DNA of 64,000 nt, taken from assembly GCF_030323865.1 (NCBI RefSeq), contig NZ_CP066362.1, positions 1,550,001-1,614,000 of the forward strand, written 5' to 3'. Origin of the DNA: Pseudarthrobacter defluvii (GTDB lineage: Bacteria > Actinomycetota > Actinomycetes > Actinomycetales > Micrococcaceae). Below are positions 8,215 through 22,477 of the stretch, one piece after another. The notes beneath the pieces are model-generated. The model was not told the DNA's origin. It ran no database searches and saw nothing but the letters and a program-made list of their open reading frames with translations. The position numbers were made by a program, and so were the translations under genes. How positions within the stretch are numbered: position 1 is the stretch's first letter; the number at the start of each line of letters is the position of its first letter.

Positions 8215-9180
8215 TCAGGGCACCAGGAGGACCTTGCCGGTTGTCTTGCGGCCCTCGAGGTCGCGGTGCGCCTGCCCGGCCTGGCTCAACGGATAGCGGG
8301 CGCCGATGCGGACCTTCAGGCTGCCGTCCGCGGCGGCGGCAAAAATTTCGTCCGAGCGCCAGCGCCGCTCCGCCGCATCCCGCAGGTAATGGCCCATGGT
8401 GGGGCGCGTCAGGAAAAGGGAACCGCCGGCATTGAGGCGTTGCGGGTCAACGGGTGGAACGGGGCCCGAGGCGGCACCGAACAGCACCAGCATTCCGCGG
8501 ACCCGCAATGACGCCAGCGAACCGTCGAAAGTATCCTTGCCCACGCCGTCATAAACGACGTCCACGCCGGTCCCGCTGGTGATGTCCCTGACCCGCCCGG
8601 AGAAGTCGCCGTAGCGCAGCACGTGGTCCGCGCCGGCGTCGAGCGCAAGCTGTTCCTTTTCGTCGGTGGAGACCGTGGTGATGACTTCCGCCCCGCGCGC
8701 CTTGAGCAGCTGGATCAGCAGCAGCCCCACGCCGCCGGCCCCGGCATGCAGCAGGACCTTGTGCCCCGGCTCCACCTTGAACGTCGAATTCATCAGGTAA
8801 TGCGCTGTGACACCCTGCAGGGGGAGCGCTGCGGCAGTGAATACGTCCAGGCCCTTGGGGACCGGCAGTGCGGCATCCTCATCCACCAGCGCGTAGTCCG
8901 CGTAGCAGCTGACGCCTTCCGCGGTAGCTACCCGATCACCCACGGCGAAACCGGTCACACCGTCGCCTACTGCTTCCACCGTGCCCGCGGCCTCCGAACC
9001 GGGGATGAAGGGGTAGGGCACCTTGTAGATGCCGCTGCGCTTGTAGGTGTCGATGAAGTTGACGCCCGCCGCCCCGACGTGGATCAGCAATTGTCCGGGA
9101 CCTGGAGTGGGAGGTTCAACTTCAACGTAGTCAAGGACTTCCGGACCGCCTGCCTGCCGTGCGACGATTGCGTGCGTCAT
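8215..9180 (-). CDS. Zinc-independent quinone oxidoreductase (MDR family)
   Basis: A 321-residue medium-chain dehydrogenase/reductase. It has the N-terminal GroES-like fold, with G-V-N-F-I-D-T-Y-K-R-S-G typical of QOR enzymes, and a Rossmann domain with A-G-A-G-G-V-G-L-L-L-I-Q near 145. It lacks the zinc-ligand pattern of alcohol dehydrogenases. It should reduce quinones with NADPH by one or two electrons. The ATG at 9178-9180 is preceded by AAAGGAGA, a good Shine-Dalgarno, so the longer frame to 9231 is not used. It is transcribed away from argC; TAGGAT at 9230-9235 on the minus strand is a possible -10 box. Confidence 0.85.
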   Translation of the reverse strand: MTHAIVARQAGGPEVLDYVEVEPPTPGPGQLLIHVGAAGVNFIDTYKRSGIYKVPYPFIPGSEAAGTVEAVGDGVTGFAVGDRVATAEGVSCYADYALVDEDAALPVPKGLDVFTAAALPLQGVTAHYLMNSTFKVEPGHKVLLHAGAGGVGLLLIQLLKARGAEVITTVSTDEKEQLALDAGADHVLRYGDFSGRVRDITSGTGVDVVYDGVGKDTFDGSLASLRVRGMLVLFGAASGPVPPVDPQRLNAGGSLFLTRPTMGHYLRDAAERRWRSDEIFAAAADGSLKVRIGARYPLSQAGQAHRDLEGRKTTGKVLLVP

Positions 9181-9288
9181 GGCTCTCCTTTCGCGGGTCC
9201 CGGCGTTTCCGGACCCGGCTGCCGAAACCATCCTAGGGACAGGGGTGTCCGGGAGGACAAGTACGGCACGCCTCTTGCAGCCAATGCC

Positions 9289-11533
<2,245 letters not shown>

Positions 11534-11588
11534 GAGCACCGCCCGGGGCAAAACCCGCCGGGCCCCAACTGCTGTGGAAAGTGACACC

Positions 11589-12548
11589 ATGAACACCCAG
11601 ACGCGTGAAACCACCAGCATGTCCGCCGCGCAGGACAAGGCTGAGACCCTGATCGAGGCCCTGCCCTGGATCCAGCGGTTCGCCGGCAGCATCATGGTGG
11701 TCAAATACGGCGGCAACGCCATGGTTAACGACGAACTCCGGCGCGCCTTCGCCGAGGACATCGTCTTCCTCCATCATGTGGGCATCCACCCCGTGGTGGT
11801 CCACGGCGGCGGCCCGCAGATCAACTCCATGCTGGGCCGGCTGGGCATCGAATCCGAGTTCAAGGGCGGCCTGCGCGTCACCACTCCAGAGGCCATGGAG
11901 GTGGTCCGCATGGTCCTCACCGGCCAGGTGGGCCGCGAACTGGTGGGCCTGATCAACTCCCACGGCCCCTACGCCGTGGGCATGTCCGGCGAAGACGGCG
12001 GCCTGCTCCGCGCCGTCCGCACCGGCACCGTAGTGGACGGGGAAGAGGTGGACCTTGGCCTGGTGGGCGAGGTGGTGGGCGTCGACCCCGCCGGCATCGT
12101 GGACATCCTCGACGCCGGACGCATCCCCGTCATCTCCACCGTCGCCCCGGAAATCGTCGACGGCGGGGAGGGCGTGGTGGGAACCGCGCGGTTCCAGCCC
12201 ACCGGCCAAGTCCTGAACGTCAACGCGGACACCGCGGCGGCCGCCGTCGCCTCGGCGCTGGGCGCCTCCAAGCTGGTGATCCTGACCGATGTGGAAGGAC
12301 TCTACGCCAACTGGCCGGACAAATCCTCCCTGATTTCGTCCCTCACCGCGTCGGAACTGCGGAAGATGCTGCCGAGGCTTGAGTCAGGCATGATCCCCAA
12401 GATGGCCGCGTGCCTGAAGGCCGTCGACGAGGGAGTGGAACGGGCACACATCGTGGACGGCCGCCTGGCCCACTCCATGCTTCTTGAAACATTTACGACG
12501 GCGGGCATCGGCACCCAGGTAGTCCCGGACGAGGAGATCAACGGATGA
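11589..12548 (+). CDS. argB: Acetylglutamate kinase
   Basis: Phosphorylates N-acetylglutamate, the usual point of arginine feedback control. The 319-residue amino-acid kinase has the phosphate-binding K39-Y-G-G-N-A-M at the N terminus and V-H-G-G-G-P-Q-I for substrate. A short N-terminal helix (about 15-33) precedes the kinase fold, the feature linked to hexamer formation and arginine sensitivity in other bacteria. The ATG at 11589 has GGAAAG at suitable distance; a second ATG at 11619 lacks one. A 55-base gap separates it from argJ, the largest gap in the operon. Confidence 0.95.
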   Translation: MNTQTRETTSMSAAQDKAETLIEALPWIQRFAGSIMVVKYGGNAMVNDELRRAFAEDIVFLHHVGIHPVVVHGGGPQINSMLGRLGIESEFKGGLRVTTPEAMEVVRMVLTGQVGRELVGLINSHGPYAVGMSGEDGGLLRAVRTGTVVDGEEVDLGLVGEVVGVDPAGIVDILDAGRIPVISTVAPEIVDGGEGVVGTARFQPTGQVLNVNADTAAAAVASALGASKLVILTDVEGLYANWPDKSSLISSLTASELRKMLPRLESGMIPKMAACLKAVDEGVERAHIVDGRLAHSMLLETFTTAGIGTQVVPDEEING

Positions 12549-13798
12549 ACACGATCGAGAAGGCATCAGTGACCGAGCTGGTGGAGACCACGGGCCACGC
12601 CGGCTCCGAGTGGCTGTCCCGCTACTCCTCTTCGCTCATGAACGTATTTGGCACGCCCCAGCGCGTCCTGGTCCGCGGGGCCGGCTGCCTGGTGTGGGAC
12701 GCCGACGGCAAGGAGTACCTGGACCTGCTGGGCGGCATCGCCGTGAACGCCCTGGGCCACGCCCACCCCTTCGTGACCTCGGTCATCGCCAGCCAGCTGG
12801 CCACCCTGGGCCACGTCTCAAACTTCTTCACCAGCCCCACCCAGGTGGCGCTGGCCGAGAAGCTCCTGGAACTTGCCCACGCCCCCGCCGGTTCCAAGGT
12901 GTTCTTCAGCAACTCCGGCACCGAAGCGAACGAGGCCGCCTTCAAGCTGGCCCGCCGCAACACGGGCAACGCGGACACGAAACGCACGAAGATTATTGCC
13001 CTTGAGGGCGCGTTCCATGGCCGGACCATGGGAGCCCTGGCGCTCACGGCGAAGGAGGCCTACCGGGCACCCTTCGAGCCGCTTCCCGGCGGTGTGGTGC
13101 ACATTCCGTTCGGCGACATCGCCGCGCTGGAGGCGGCGGTAGACGACACCGTGGCCGCGGTCTTCCTGGAGCCCATACAGGGCGAGGCCGGTGTCCGGCC
13201 GCTGCCCCCCGGCTACCTCAAGGCCGCGCGCGAAGCCACCAGCAAAGCCGGTGCCCTGCTGATCCTGGATGAGGTCCAGACCGGCATCGGCCGGACCGGC
13301 AAGTGGCTGGCCAGCGAGGATGCCGGGATTGTCCCCGATGCCGTCACCCTGGCCAAGGGGCTGGGCGGTGGATTCCCCATCGGTGCCCTGATCACGTTCG
13401 GTGAGGCAACGTCGTCGCTGTTGTCCGCCGGCCAGCACGGCACCACCTTTGGCGGAAACCCGGTAGCCACCGCGGCGGCCCTGGCCACCCTCCACGCCCT
13501 GGAAAGCCAGAACGTGCTGGCCAACGCCGCGGCGGTGGGGGAGCACCTGCGCTCCGCACTGGCGGCCATCCCGGGCGTCACCGAGGTCCGTGGCGAAGGG
13601 CTCCTGATCGGCTTCGACCTGGACGCCGACGTGGCACCGGCGGTGGTGCAGGCCGCCCTCGATGCCGGGTTCATCGTCAACAGCCCCGGCCCGCGCACCA
13701 TCCGCCTGGCCCCGCCACTGATCCTCACCACGGCGCAGGCAGACACCTTCCTCGCCGCTTTCCCGGCAATCCTCCAAGCAGCTAAGGACGCCCAGTGA
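12545..13798 (+). CDS. argD: Acetylornithine aminotransferase
   Basis: PLP-dependent class III aminotransferase that converts N-acetylglutamate semialdehyde to N-acetylornithine using glutamate. Of its 417 residues, K271 ([10 protein letters not shown]) forms the internal aldimine with PLP, D242 (L-I-L-D-E-V-Q-T-G) holds the pyridine nitrogen, and S-G-T-E-A-N (124-129) binds the phosphate. ATG overlaps the argB stop by four bases. Confidence 0.95.
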   Translation: MNTIEKASVTELVETTGHAGSEWLSRYSSSLMNVFGTPQRVLVRGAGCLVWDADGKEYLDLLGGIAVNALGHAHPFVTSVIASQLATLGHVSNFFTSPTQVALAEKLLELAHAPAGSKVFFSNSGTEANEAAFKLARRNTGNADTKRTKIIALEGAFHGRTMGALALTAKEAYRAPFEPLPGGVVHIPFGDIAALEAAVDDTVAAVFLEPIQGEAGVRPLPPGYLKAAREATSKAGALLILDEVQTGIGRTGKWLASEDAGIVPDAVTLAKGLGGGFPIGALITFGEATSSLLSAGQHGTTFGGNPVATAAALATLHALESQNVLANAAAVGEHLRSALAAIPGVTEVRGEGLLIGFDLDADVAPAVVQAALDAGFIVNSPGPRTIRLAPPLILTTAQADTFLAAFPAILQAAKDAQ

Positions 13799-14796
13799 CA
13801 ACCGCAACCCGGCACTTCCTCAAGGACACCGACCTTTCCCCGGCCGAACAGGCGGAAGTCCTGGAGCTGGCCGCCCGCATGAAGGCCGCCCCCTACAGCG
13901 TCCAGCCGTATGCCGCGGAAGGCAGCGGCCGAAAGACCGTGGCCGTGATCTTCGACAAGACCTCCACCCGGACCCGCGTCTCCTTCGCCACCGGCATCGC
14001 CGACATGGGCGGCAATGCCCTGATCATCAACCCCGGCGAAGCACAGATCGGGCACAAGGAATCCGTAGAGGACACGGCAAAGGTGCTGGAACGGATGGTT
14101 TCCACCATCGTGTGGCGCACCGGTGCGCACGCCGGCCTGGTGGCCATGGCGGAGAACTCAAAGGTTCCGGTCATCAACGCCCTCTGCGACGACTACCACC
14201 CATGCCAGCTCCTGGCGGACCTGCTGGCAGTGAAGGAACACAAGGGCGAACTCACGGGGCTGACCATGAGCTACCTCGGCGACGCCGCCAACAACATGGC
14301 CAACTCCTACCTGCTGGCCGGCGTCACGGCCGGGATGCACGTCCGCATCGCCGGGCCGGCGGGCTACCTGCCGGCGGAGGACATCGTCGCGGCAGCCCGG
14401 GAGCGTGCGGCGGAAACCGGCGGCTCCGTGCTCATCACCACCGATGCCAAGGAAGCGCTGCAGGGGGCAGACGTGGTGGCCACCGACACCTGGGTGTCCA
14501 TGGGCCAGGAGGCCGAAAAGGAAGCCCGGATGCAGCTGTTCCGGGACTACTCCGTGGACTCGGACGCCATGGCACTCGCCGCGGATGACGCCGTCGTGCT
14601 TCACTGCCTGCCCGCCTACCGCGGCTACGAAATCTCGGCCGACGTCATCGACGGCCCGCAGTCCATCGTGTGGGACGAGGCGGAAAACCGCCTCCACGCC
14701 CAGAAGGCCCTGATGGCCTGGCTGATGCACCGTTCGGGCCTGGCGTTCGTCGACGGCCTTTCTCCGGTCGAAGGCACCGGAGAAAGCACGTTCTAG
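13795..14796 (+). CDS. argF: Ornithine carbamoyltransferase
   Basis: Makes citrulline from ornithine and carbamoyl phosphate. The 333-residue protein carries the carbamoyl-phosphate loop S57-T-R-T-R61 and the ornithine-side motif [10 protein letters not shown] near the C terminus. GTG start with a four-base overlap with argD; its TAG shares one base with the argR GTG. Confidence 0.95.
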   Translation: MTTATRHFLKDTDLSPAEQAEVLELAARMKAAPYSVQPYAAEGSGRKTVAVIFDKTSTRTRVSFATGIADMGGNALIINPGEAQIGHKESVEDTAKVLERMVSTIVWRTGAHAGLVAMAENSKVPVINALCDDYHPCQLLADLLAVKEHKGELTGLTMSYLGDAANNMANSYLLAGVTAGMHVRIAGPAGYLPAEDIVAAARERAAETGGSVLITTDAKEALQGADVVATDTWVSMGQEAEKEARMQLFRDYSVDSDAMALAADDAVVLHCLPAYRGYEISADVIDGPQSIVWDEAENRLHAQKALMAWLMHRSGLAFVDGLSPVEGTGESTF

Positions 14797-15326
14797 TGTC
14801 CGCCCAACCGTCCTCCCCGGGCACCAGCCCGGCCACCAAGACCGCCAGGCAGGCGCGCATCACCGCCATCCTCACCGGGCAGTCCGTGCGTTCCCAGGCG
14901 GAACTGGCGGCATTGCTGGCGGACGACGGCGTACAGGTCACCCAGGCCACGCTGTCCCGCGACCTCGTGGAACTCGGGGCCGTCCGGGTGCGCGGCAAGG
15001 AAGGCGTGCTGGTGTACGCGGTCCCCGGCGAAGGCGGCGAACGCGGCGCCAAGAGCGGCGTGACTCAGGAAATCCTGGACGCCCGGCTGGCCCGGCTGTG
15101 CAGCGAACTGCTGGTCACCGCAGAGGCATCGGCCAACATCGCCGTCCTCCGGACGCCGCCGGGAGCCGCCAACTTTCTGGCCCTGGCCATCGACCACTCG
15201 GTGATGCCGTCCATCCTGGGCACCATTGCCGGCGACGATACCGTCCTGCTGGTCTCCCGCGATCCGCTGGGGGGCCAGGACCTCGCCGCCCGCTTCCTGC
15301 AACTGGCCGAGGAAGCCGGGCAATAA
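14796..15326 (+). CDS. argR: Arginine repressor
   Basis: A 176-residue ArgR. The N-terminal winged helix (about 18-85, with [12 protein letters not shown] as recognition region) binds ARG boxes. The C-terminal domain holds the arginine-binding and hexamerisation segment, with [10 protein letters not shown] and G-T-I-A-G-D-D-T. The GTG at 14796 shares its first base with the argF stop codon. Being sixth in the operon it controls, it is probably autoregulated through the paired TGCATAA sites upstream of argC. Confidence 0.95.
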   Translation: MSAQPSSPGTSPATKTARQARITAILTGQSVRSQAELAALLADDGVQVTQATLSRDLVELGAVRVRGKEGVLVYAVPGEGGERGAKSGVTQEILDARLARLCSELLVTAEASANIAVLRTPPGAANFLALAIDHSVMPSILGTIAGDDTVLLVSRDPLGGQDLAARFLQLAEEAGQ

Positions 15327-15371
15327 GCTTGAAGACAAAGAACCAACCAACCCCAACAAGGAGCATCAAAA

Positions 15372-18064
<2,693 letters not shown>

Positions 18065-18208
18065 ACGCCCGCTCACTTCCTGCATGTTTTGGGCCGACGC
18101 CCGCTCACTTTCCTTAGGAAAGTGAGCGGGCCTTGCTCTTTAACCTGCAGAACCTGAGCGGGCGTCGCCGGTTAAGCTGCAAAACGTGAGCGGGCGTTGG
18201 GGGTTGAG
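18065..18208. repeat. 32-bp tandem repeat array, locus A (2 minus + 3 plus units)
   Basis: The core GCCCGCTCAC occurs at 18067 and 18099. Its inverse, STGAGCGGGC, occurs at 18122, 18154 and 18186. Each step within a cluster is exactly 32 bases. Around the plus cores the sequence reads CTGCARAAC then STGAGCGGGCGTYG. The array starts at the base after the argH stop codon and runs to just before the next promoter. The same design recurs at 32094-32325. Confidence 0.8.
18099..18131. terminator. Hairpin at the inversion point of array A; argH terminator candidate
   Basis: GCCCGCTCACTTTCC (18099-18113) pairs perfectly with 18117-18131 across a three-base loop. It is formed by one minus and one plus repeat unit meeting head to head. 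CTTGCTCTTTAA follows. It probably ends the arg operon transcript. Confidence 0.6.
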
Positions 18209-18225
18209 GGGCGTTGACCCGCGGC

Positions 18226-18231
18226 TAGGCT
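18226..18231 (+). promoter_or_regulatory. -10 box of leaderless promoter for the PNPOx gene
   Basis: TAGGCT followed by six bases (GGGGCC) and the ATG at 18238. Confidence 0.5.
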
Positions 18232-18237
18232 GGGGCC

Positions 18238-18786
18238 ATGAGCGAAACCTTCCGCAAGTTTCTTCGCACCCTGCCCGACTTTCCGTCCGACCTGCCCGGT
18301 TTCGACCCGGAGAACGCCCCGCAGGACCCGGCGCTGCTCTTCAAGCAGTGGCTGGACGAGGCGCTGGACGCGGGGGAGCGGCAGCCGCACGCTTTCAGTC
18401 TTGCCACGGTGGGCGCCGCGTCCGACGGCGGGGCGCAGCCGTCCTCCCGGATGCTGATCCTGAAAAACATTGACGACGACGGCTGGCACTTCGCCACGTC
18501 CCGCACCTCCCGGAAGGGCCGGGAACTGGCGGAGTCACCTCGCGCCGCGATGAACTTCTACTGGCCCGGACTGGGCCGGCAGGTCCGTGTGGTGGGGGCG
18601 GTGACGGAGCTGTCCGCGGAGTCATCCTCCGTCGATTGGCACGAGCGGCCCCGGGCCGATGGCAGCGACAACCCGGACTGGCAGCTCTACGCCCTCCAGC
18701 CGGCCGAAATCGAGTTCTGGCAGGCCAGCAACGACCGCCGACACGTCCGCCACCGTGTCAGCGCAGACGGACGGCCGCTCGGCTAA
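18238..18786 (+). CDS. Pyridoxamine 5'-phosphate oxidase family protein
   Basis: A 182-residue FMN-binding split-barrel protein. The segments S-S-R-M-L-I-L-K and T-S-R-T-S-R-K-G-R-E-L correspond to the FMN-phosphate contacts of PdxH, and N-F-Y-W-P-G-L-G-R-Q-V-R-V is its conserved central strand. Classical PdxH is about 210-220 residues and ends in a W-R-x-x-R-L-x-P motif. Here the C terminus is shorter and reads D-R-R-H-V-R-H-R-V, so a PdxH-like oxidase of related but uncertain substrate is the safer call. It has its own leaderless promoter and is followed by another leaderless gene. Confidence 0.75.
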   Translation: MSETFRKFLRTLPDFPSDLPGFDPENAPQDPALLFKQWLDEALDAGERQPHAFSLATVGAASDGGAQPSSRMLILKNIDDDGWHFATSRTSRKGRELAESPRAAMNFYWPGLGRQVRVVGAVTELSAESSSVDWHERPRADGSDNPDWQLYALQPAEIEFWQASNDRRHVRHRVSADGRPLG

Positions 18787-18795
18787 GCGCTCCGC

Positions 18796-18801
18796 TAGGC
18801 T
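18796..18801 (+). promoter_or_regulatory. -10 box of leaderless promoter for the MDMPI-family gene
   Basis: TAGGCT, six bases (GGCCGC), then ATG at 18808. The pattern is the same as before the preceding gene. Confidence 0.5.
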
Positions 18802-18807
18802 GGCCGC

Positions 18808-19545
18808 ATGACCTCTCCTTCTCCTGCCGGCCTCCTGGCTGAGCTGCACAAGGCCGCCTCGGCGCTGACCGCGGCCATGGACCGAATCCCCGACGGCGGC
18901 GAACGCGCACCGTCCACCCTTCCCGGCTGGAGCCGCGGCCACCTCCTGGCCCACATCGCCGGTATCTGCAGTGCGTTGGCCCGCCAAGTGGAATACGGCC
19001 GGCGCGGTGAAACCGTGGAGCTTTACGACGGCGGCGTGGACGGCCGCAACCGGGCGATCGAACTCGCCGCCGGGCACAGCCTTCAGGAGCACCGGGACGA
19101 CGTGGCCGCGGCCATGCAACGGGCGCTCACCGGCTTCGACGCCCTGAGCGGGGATGAGTGGCAGACCCGTATCGCCTTCCGCGACGGCGTGATTTTCGAC
19201 GCCGGCCTGGCGCTCTGGCGGGAACTGGTCATCCACACCGCGGACCTGGACACCGGAACGGGCCCCGAAACCTGGAACAAGGAATTCTGCTCCCACCTGT
19301 TCGATTTCCTGGCCGCCCGCGTGCCGGCCGACAAGCGGTTGGTCCTTCAGCCCGTGGCACTTCCGCCGCTGGCACTCGGTGCCGGCGGCAGCACCGTCGT
19401 CGTCAGCGGCATGGTCACCGACATCGCCGCCTGGCTGGCCGGACGGACGCCGTCCCTGGACAGCCTGCGCGCCACTGCCGCCGGCGACAGTACGGACCTT
19501 CCCAGCCTGCTCCCGTGGCCGTCGGCAATGCCGGACCCCAAATAG
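18808..19545 (+). CDS. Maleylpyruvate isomerase-family, mycothiol-dependent-type metalloenzyme
   Basis: A 245-residue protein of the DinB-fold MDMPI family found in actinobacteria. The N-terminal helical bundle carries G-W-S-R-G-H-L-L-A-H-I-A and, later, W-R-E-L-V-I-H-T-A-D-L, which together supply the metal-binding histidines. A small C-terminal domain (about 165-240) with a T-D-I-A-A-W-L-A-G segment matches the SCP2-like tail of the family. Mycothiol as cofactor is expected from family knowledge; substrate unknown. It converges with ogt across a long hairpin. Confidence 0.75.
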   Translation: MTSPSPAGLLAELHKAASALTAAMDRIPDGGERAPSTLPGWSRGHLLAHIAGICSALARQVEYGRRGETVELYDGGVDGRNRAIELAAGHSLQEHRDDVAAAMQRALTGFDALSGDEWQTRIAFRDGVIFDAGLALWRELVIHTADLDTGTGPETWNKEFCSHLFDFLAARVPADKRLVLQPVALPPLALGAGGSTVVVSGMVTDIAAWLAGRTPSLDSLRATAAGDSTDLPSLLPWPSAMPDPK

Positions 19546-19551
19546 CACACC

Positions 19552-19612
19552 GTTGCTCCATCACTTATGGTCCCTAAACCGGGGTTTTAGGAACCATAAG
19601 TGATGGAGCAAC
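19552..19612. terminator. Long near-perfect palindrome between converging genes
   Basis: Arms 19552-19580 and 19583-19612 pair over about 29 positions with one mismatch and one bulged T. The arms begin GTTGCTCCATCACTTATGG. The length greatly exceeds a usual terminator, but its position between two converging stop codons suits bidirectional termination. Confidence 0.7.
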
Positions 19613-19623
19613 CCGGGGAGCGG

Positions 19624-20118
19624 TCAGGCGGCTTCCCGGGCCAGCAGGCTTTCCTTGACGCGCAGGCCCCAGCGGAAGCCGCCCAGCGAGCCGTCCGTCC
19701 GGATCACGCGGTGGCAGGGAACGAACAGTGCGGCGGCGTTGAACGCGCACGCGCTGGCGGCGGCGCGGACGGCCCGCGGGTTGCCGGCCAGGGCTGCGTA
19801 CTCGGTGTACGTGACCGGTGAACCAGGTTTGACCTGGCGCAGGACGTCCCACGCGTGGGCGCGGAACGGGCCCGACTGCTGAAGGACGGGGACGGCCATG
19901 GCAGGGGCGGGCTCGCCGTCGTAAAAGGCCTCGACGGCGGCTGAGATGTCTCCGAGGTCCGTCACCTCCTCCACGGTGTCGGGGCGGAGGGCGGGATGAA
20001 CCTGCCCTGTCAGCTCGGCAAGGCCGGGAGTCCAGCCCGAGGCAAGGACCACGCCGTCCCGGGCAAGGACGGTGAACGGTCCGTCCGGCGTGGACAGCTG
20101 CAGCAGTTGGGCTTTCAT
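19624..20118 (-). CDS. ogt: Methylated-DNA-protein-cysteine methyltransferase
   Basis: The 164-residue suicide repair protein that takes the methyl group from O6-methylguanine. The acceptor C135 lies in the invariant P-C-H-R-V, preceded by the helix-turn-helix P-V-T-Y-T-E-Y-A and the R-A-V-R-A-A-A-S arginine-finger region. The start at 20116-20118 has AAAGGGA upstream and overlaps the ada-alkA stop by four bases (ATGA), so the two repair genes are translationally coupled. Confidence 0.93.
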   Translation of the reverse strand: MKAQLLQLSTPDGPFTVLARDGVVLASGWTPGLAELTGQVHPALRPDTVEEVTDLGDISAAVEAFYDGEPAPAMAVPVLQQSGPFRAHAWDVLRQVKPGSPVTYTEYAALAGNPRAVRAAASACAFNAAALFVPCHRVIRTDGSLGGFRWGLRVKESLLAREAA

Positions 20119-21608
20119 GGCATCCCTTTCGCAGGAGCGTTGGTTGTCAGGGCGGGCCGGGCGGCAGCACGCCAAAGGTGCATGGTGGCGTAGGAACGCC
20201 AGGGGCTGGACTCGCGGAAGTCAGGGCTCAGGACGCTGTTCCCGTTGGCGCTGTTCCCATTATGGAGGGCGCGGATCCCGTTCCGGACCGCGGCGTCATT
20301 GGCAAGGAAGATGTCCGGGGCGCCCAGGACGCGCATTGCCACGTACCCCACGGTCCACGGCCCCACCCCGGGCAAGGGCAGCAGTTTCGCGCGGAGGCCG
20401 GCCACGTCGTCCCCGTACCCGAACTCAAGGCGTCCGTCAGCCATCGCTGTCGCGGCGTGCACCAGCGACTCGATCCTGCGCCGCGGACCGCGCAACAGAT
20501 GTCCGGCCGCCGCGATCTGCGCAGGGGTAGGGAACAGCCGGTCCAGGCCTTCGCCGGGTGCGGCGGTGGGACTCCCGGCAGCCGACAACTGGGTCAACGC
20601 GGTCCGGGCTGCCGCTACCGTAATCTGCTGGCCCACCATGGCCCGGACCAGCAGTTCCTGGGGATCCAGCGCTCCGGGCATCCGCATCCCCGGTGCCTGG
20701 GCGACGGAGGTGGCCAGCCGCGGGTCTGCGGCAAGGGCGCCGTCGATCGCTTCCGGGTCCGCGTCGAGGTCGAAAAGCCGGCGCACGCGGCTGAGCAGTG
20801 CAGGAAGGTCGCGCAGGTCCACCGCGCCGACGGTGAGCGTCAGCGGCCGTCCCCGGGCGCCGCCGTCGTACTCCACCCGGAACCTGGCGTCACCATGGGG
20901 GAGCCGCAGGGTCCGGGCGTAGGAGGTGGGCGTCCCCTCCTCGATTCCGGGGATGGCTCGGACCGCCAGGAAGGAGAAGATGCCCGGGTCGAAGGGCGGC
21001 CGGAAGGGCAGGCCCAGGGTCAGGGCGGTCGTGCCTCCGGCGGTTGCCGGGTGCCGGGACGTTTGACGCAAGGCGGTGGGCGTCATCGCGAACACTTCGG
21101 CGATGGTTTCGTTGAACTGCCGGACGCTGCTGAAGCCCGCCGCAAACGCCACGTCGGCGAGCTTCATGGAGGTGGACACCAGCAGGGTGCGTGCCGTCTG
21201 GGCCCTCGCCGCCCGGGCCAGGGACAGGGGCCCGGCGCCCAGTTCCTGGGCCAGGATCCGGTTAAGCTGCCGGGGCGAATAACCCAGTCGGGCGGCAAGG
21301 CCTGCCACCCCGTCCCGGTTGATCACGCCGTCGTTGATCAGCCGCATCGCCCGGCCCGCAACATCCTGCCGCACATTCCAGGCCGGGGTGCCCGGCACCG
21401 CCTCCGGCAGGCAGCGCTTGCACGCCCGGTACCCTGCCTCGTGGGCCGCTGCGGACGTTTCATAGAACGTCACATTGGCGGCCTTGGGAGTCCGGGCGGG
21501 GCAGGAGGGGCGGCAGTAGATCCCGGTGCTGCGGACGGCGGTGAAGAACTGGCCGTCGAAGCGGGGGTCGCGCGCATCGATTGCCCGGTAGCGCTGCCAG
21601 AAGTCCAT
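20115..21608 (-). CDS. alkA: Ada/AlkA fusion: methyl-sensing regulator and 3-methyladenine glycosylase
   Basis: A 497-residue fusion like M. tuberculosis Rv1317c. The N-terminal Ada zinc domain has C32-x3-C36 and C63-x2-C66, one of which would accept methyl groups from phosphotriesters. An AraC-type helix-turn-helix region follows (about 95-190), then the AlkA N-terminal fold (about 205-310). Last comes a HhH-GPD glycosylase with [11 protein letters not shown] and the catalytic aspartate in F-L-A-N-D-A-A. The same chain would sense alkylation, activate transcription and excise alkylated bases. The start at 21608 follows a CAGGAT-N6 arrangement; the frame to 21719 carries no family residues. 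Confidence 0.92.
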   Translation of the reverse strand: MDFWQRYRAIDARDPRFDGQFFTAVRSTGIYCRPSCPARTPKAANVTFYETSAAAHEAGYRACKRCLPEAVPGTPAWNVRQDVAGRAMRLINDGVINRDGVAGLAARLGYSPRQLNRILAQELGAGPLSLARAARAQTARTLLVSTSMKLADVAFAAGFSSVRQFNETIAEVFAMTPTALRQTSRHPATAGGTTALTLGLPFRPPFDPGIFSFLAVRAIPGIEEGTPTSYARTLRLPHGDARFRVEYDGGARGRPLTLTVGAVDLRDLPALLSRVRRLFDLDADPEAIDGALAADPRLATSVAQAPGMRMPGALDPQELLVRAMVGQQITVAAARTALTQLSAAGSPTAAPGEGLDRLFPTPAQIAAAGHLLRGPRRRIESLVHAATAMADGRLEFGYGDDVAGLRAKLLPLPGVGPWTVGYVAMRVLGAPDIFLANDAAVRNGIRALHNGNSANGNSVLSPDFRESSPWRSYATMHLWRAAARPALTTNAPAKGMP

Positions 21609-21724
21609 TCCTCCATCCTGCCAGTCGGCGCCCAGTGCTACTAGCGGAAATCGGACATGGCCGTGGAGGGGGCAAAAGTCCGCCGGGCCGCGCTTCAACG
21701 GGGATGAAATCCGTAGCAACTGGG

Positions 21725-21730
21725 TAAGGT
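21725..21730 (+). promoter_or_regulatory. -10 box of leaderless promoter for mpg
   Basis: TAAGGT, six bases (CAAGAA), then the ATG at 21737. Confidence 0.45.
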
Positions 21731-21736
21731 CAAGAA

Positions 21737-22426
21737 ATGGATGAAAGCACTTTGGGCGCGGAAGGGCTGCGGAACTTCCTGTCCGCCGACGCCCGCGAGC
21801 TCGCCCCGCAGCTGCTGGGCGCTGTGCTGACCCATGAGTCCCGCGACGGCGCCGTGTCCATCCGGCTCACGGAGGTGGAGGCCTACATGGGCCCCGAAGA
21901 CTCCCTGCACCCCGATCCCGGCTCACACACCTACCGTGGTCCGACGCCCCGCAACGCCCCCATGTTCGGTCCCGCCGGGCACCTCTACGTTTACTTCACC
22001 TACGGGATGCACCACTGCACCAACATTGTCTGCGGTCCCGCAGGCGTGGCCTCCGCCCTGCTGCTCCGGGCGGGGGAAATCGTGGACGGGGTGGAGCTGG
22101 CGCGGCTTCGCCGCCCGACGTCGAAAAGTCCCGCCGACCTCGCCAGCGGCCCGGCGCGTCTCGCCAAGGCGCTGGGATTGACGACGGCGGACAGCGGCCG
22201 GGATGCGCTGGCTCCGCCTTTCGGCCTGGAGCTTCCGTCCGGCCCCCGAGGCCCCGTGAGTTCGGGTCCGCGGGTGGGCGTGGCAGGCGCCGGCGGATCC
22301 GACGAATACGCGTGGCGGTTCTGGCTCACCGGAGATCCCACCGTCTCCCAGTACAAGGCGGCGAAGCCCCGGAACCTGAAGCGAATGGCAGATGCGCCGC
22401 CCGGCGCAACGTTTCACAAGCGTTAA
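21737..22426 (+). CDS. mpg: 3-methyladenine DNA glycosylase, MPG/AAG family
   Basis: A 229-residue Aag-type glycosylase, structurally unrelated to AlkA, that removes alkylated and deaminated purines. It has the L-T-E-V-E-A-Y segment with the catalytic glutamate, and [14 protein letters not shown] followed by [11 protein letters not shown]. It is transcribed divergently from ada-alkA-ogt, so three alkylation-repair activities share one intergenic region of 128 bases. The M. tuberculosis homologue also lies close to tyrS. Confidence 0.93.
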   Translation: MDESTLGAEGLRNFLSADARELAPQLLGAVLTHESRDGAVSIRLTEVEAYMGPEDSLHPDPGSHTYRGPTPRNAPMFGPAGHLYVYFTYGMHHCTNIVCGPAGVASALLLRAGEIVDGVELARLRRPTSKSPADLASGPARLAKALGLTTADSGRDALAPPFGLELPSGPRGPVSSGPRVGVAGAGGSDEYAWRFWLTGDPTVSQYKAAKPRNLKRMADAPPGATFHKR

Positions 22427-22438
22427 TCGAAATGGTAG

Positions 22439-22444
22439 TAGAAT
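22439..22444 (+). promoter_or_regulatory. Possible -10 box for helD
   Basis: TAGAAT 33 bases before the helD ATG. A leadered transcript is implied, since the ATG is too far away for a leaderless one. Confidence 0.35.
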
Positions 22445-22477
22445 GGACGGTCTGTCTTTCGCGATAGGGGAACGTTA

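Noticed and set aside
22427..22477. Rifamycin-associated element before helD
   Set aside because: Only a weak AACG ... CGTT inverted pair is visible; I could not match it to the element.
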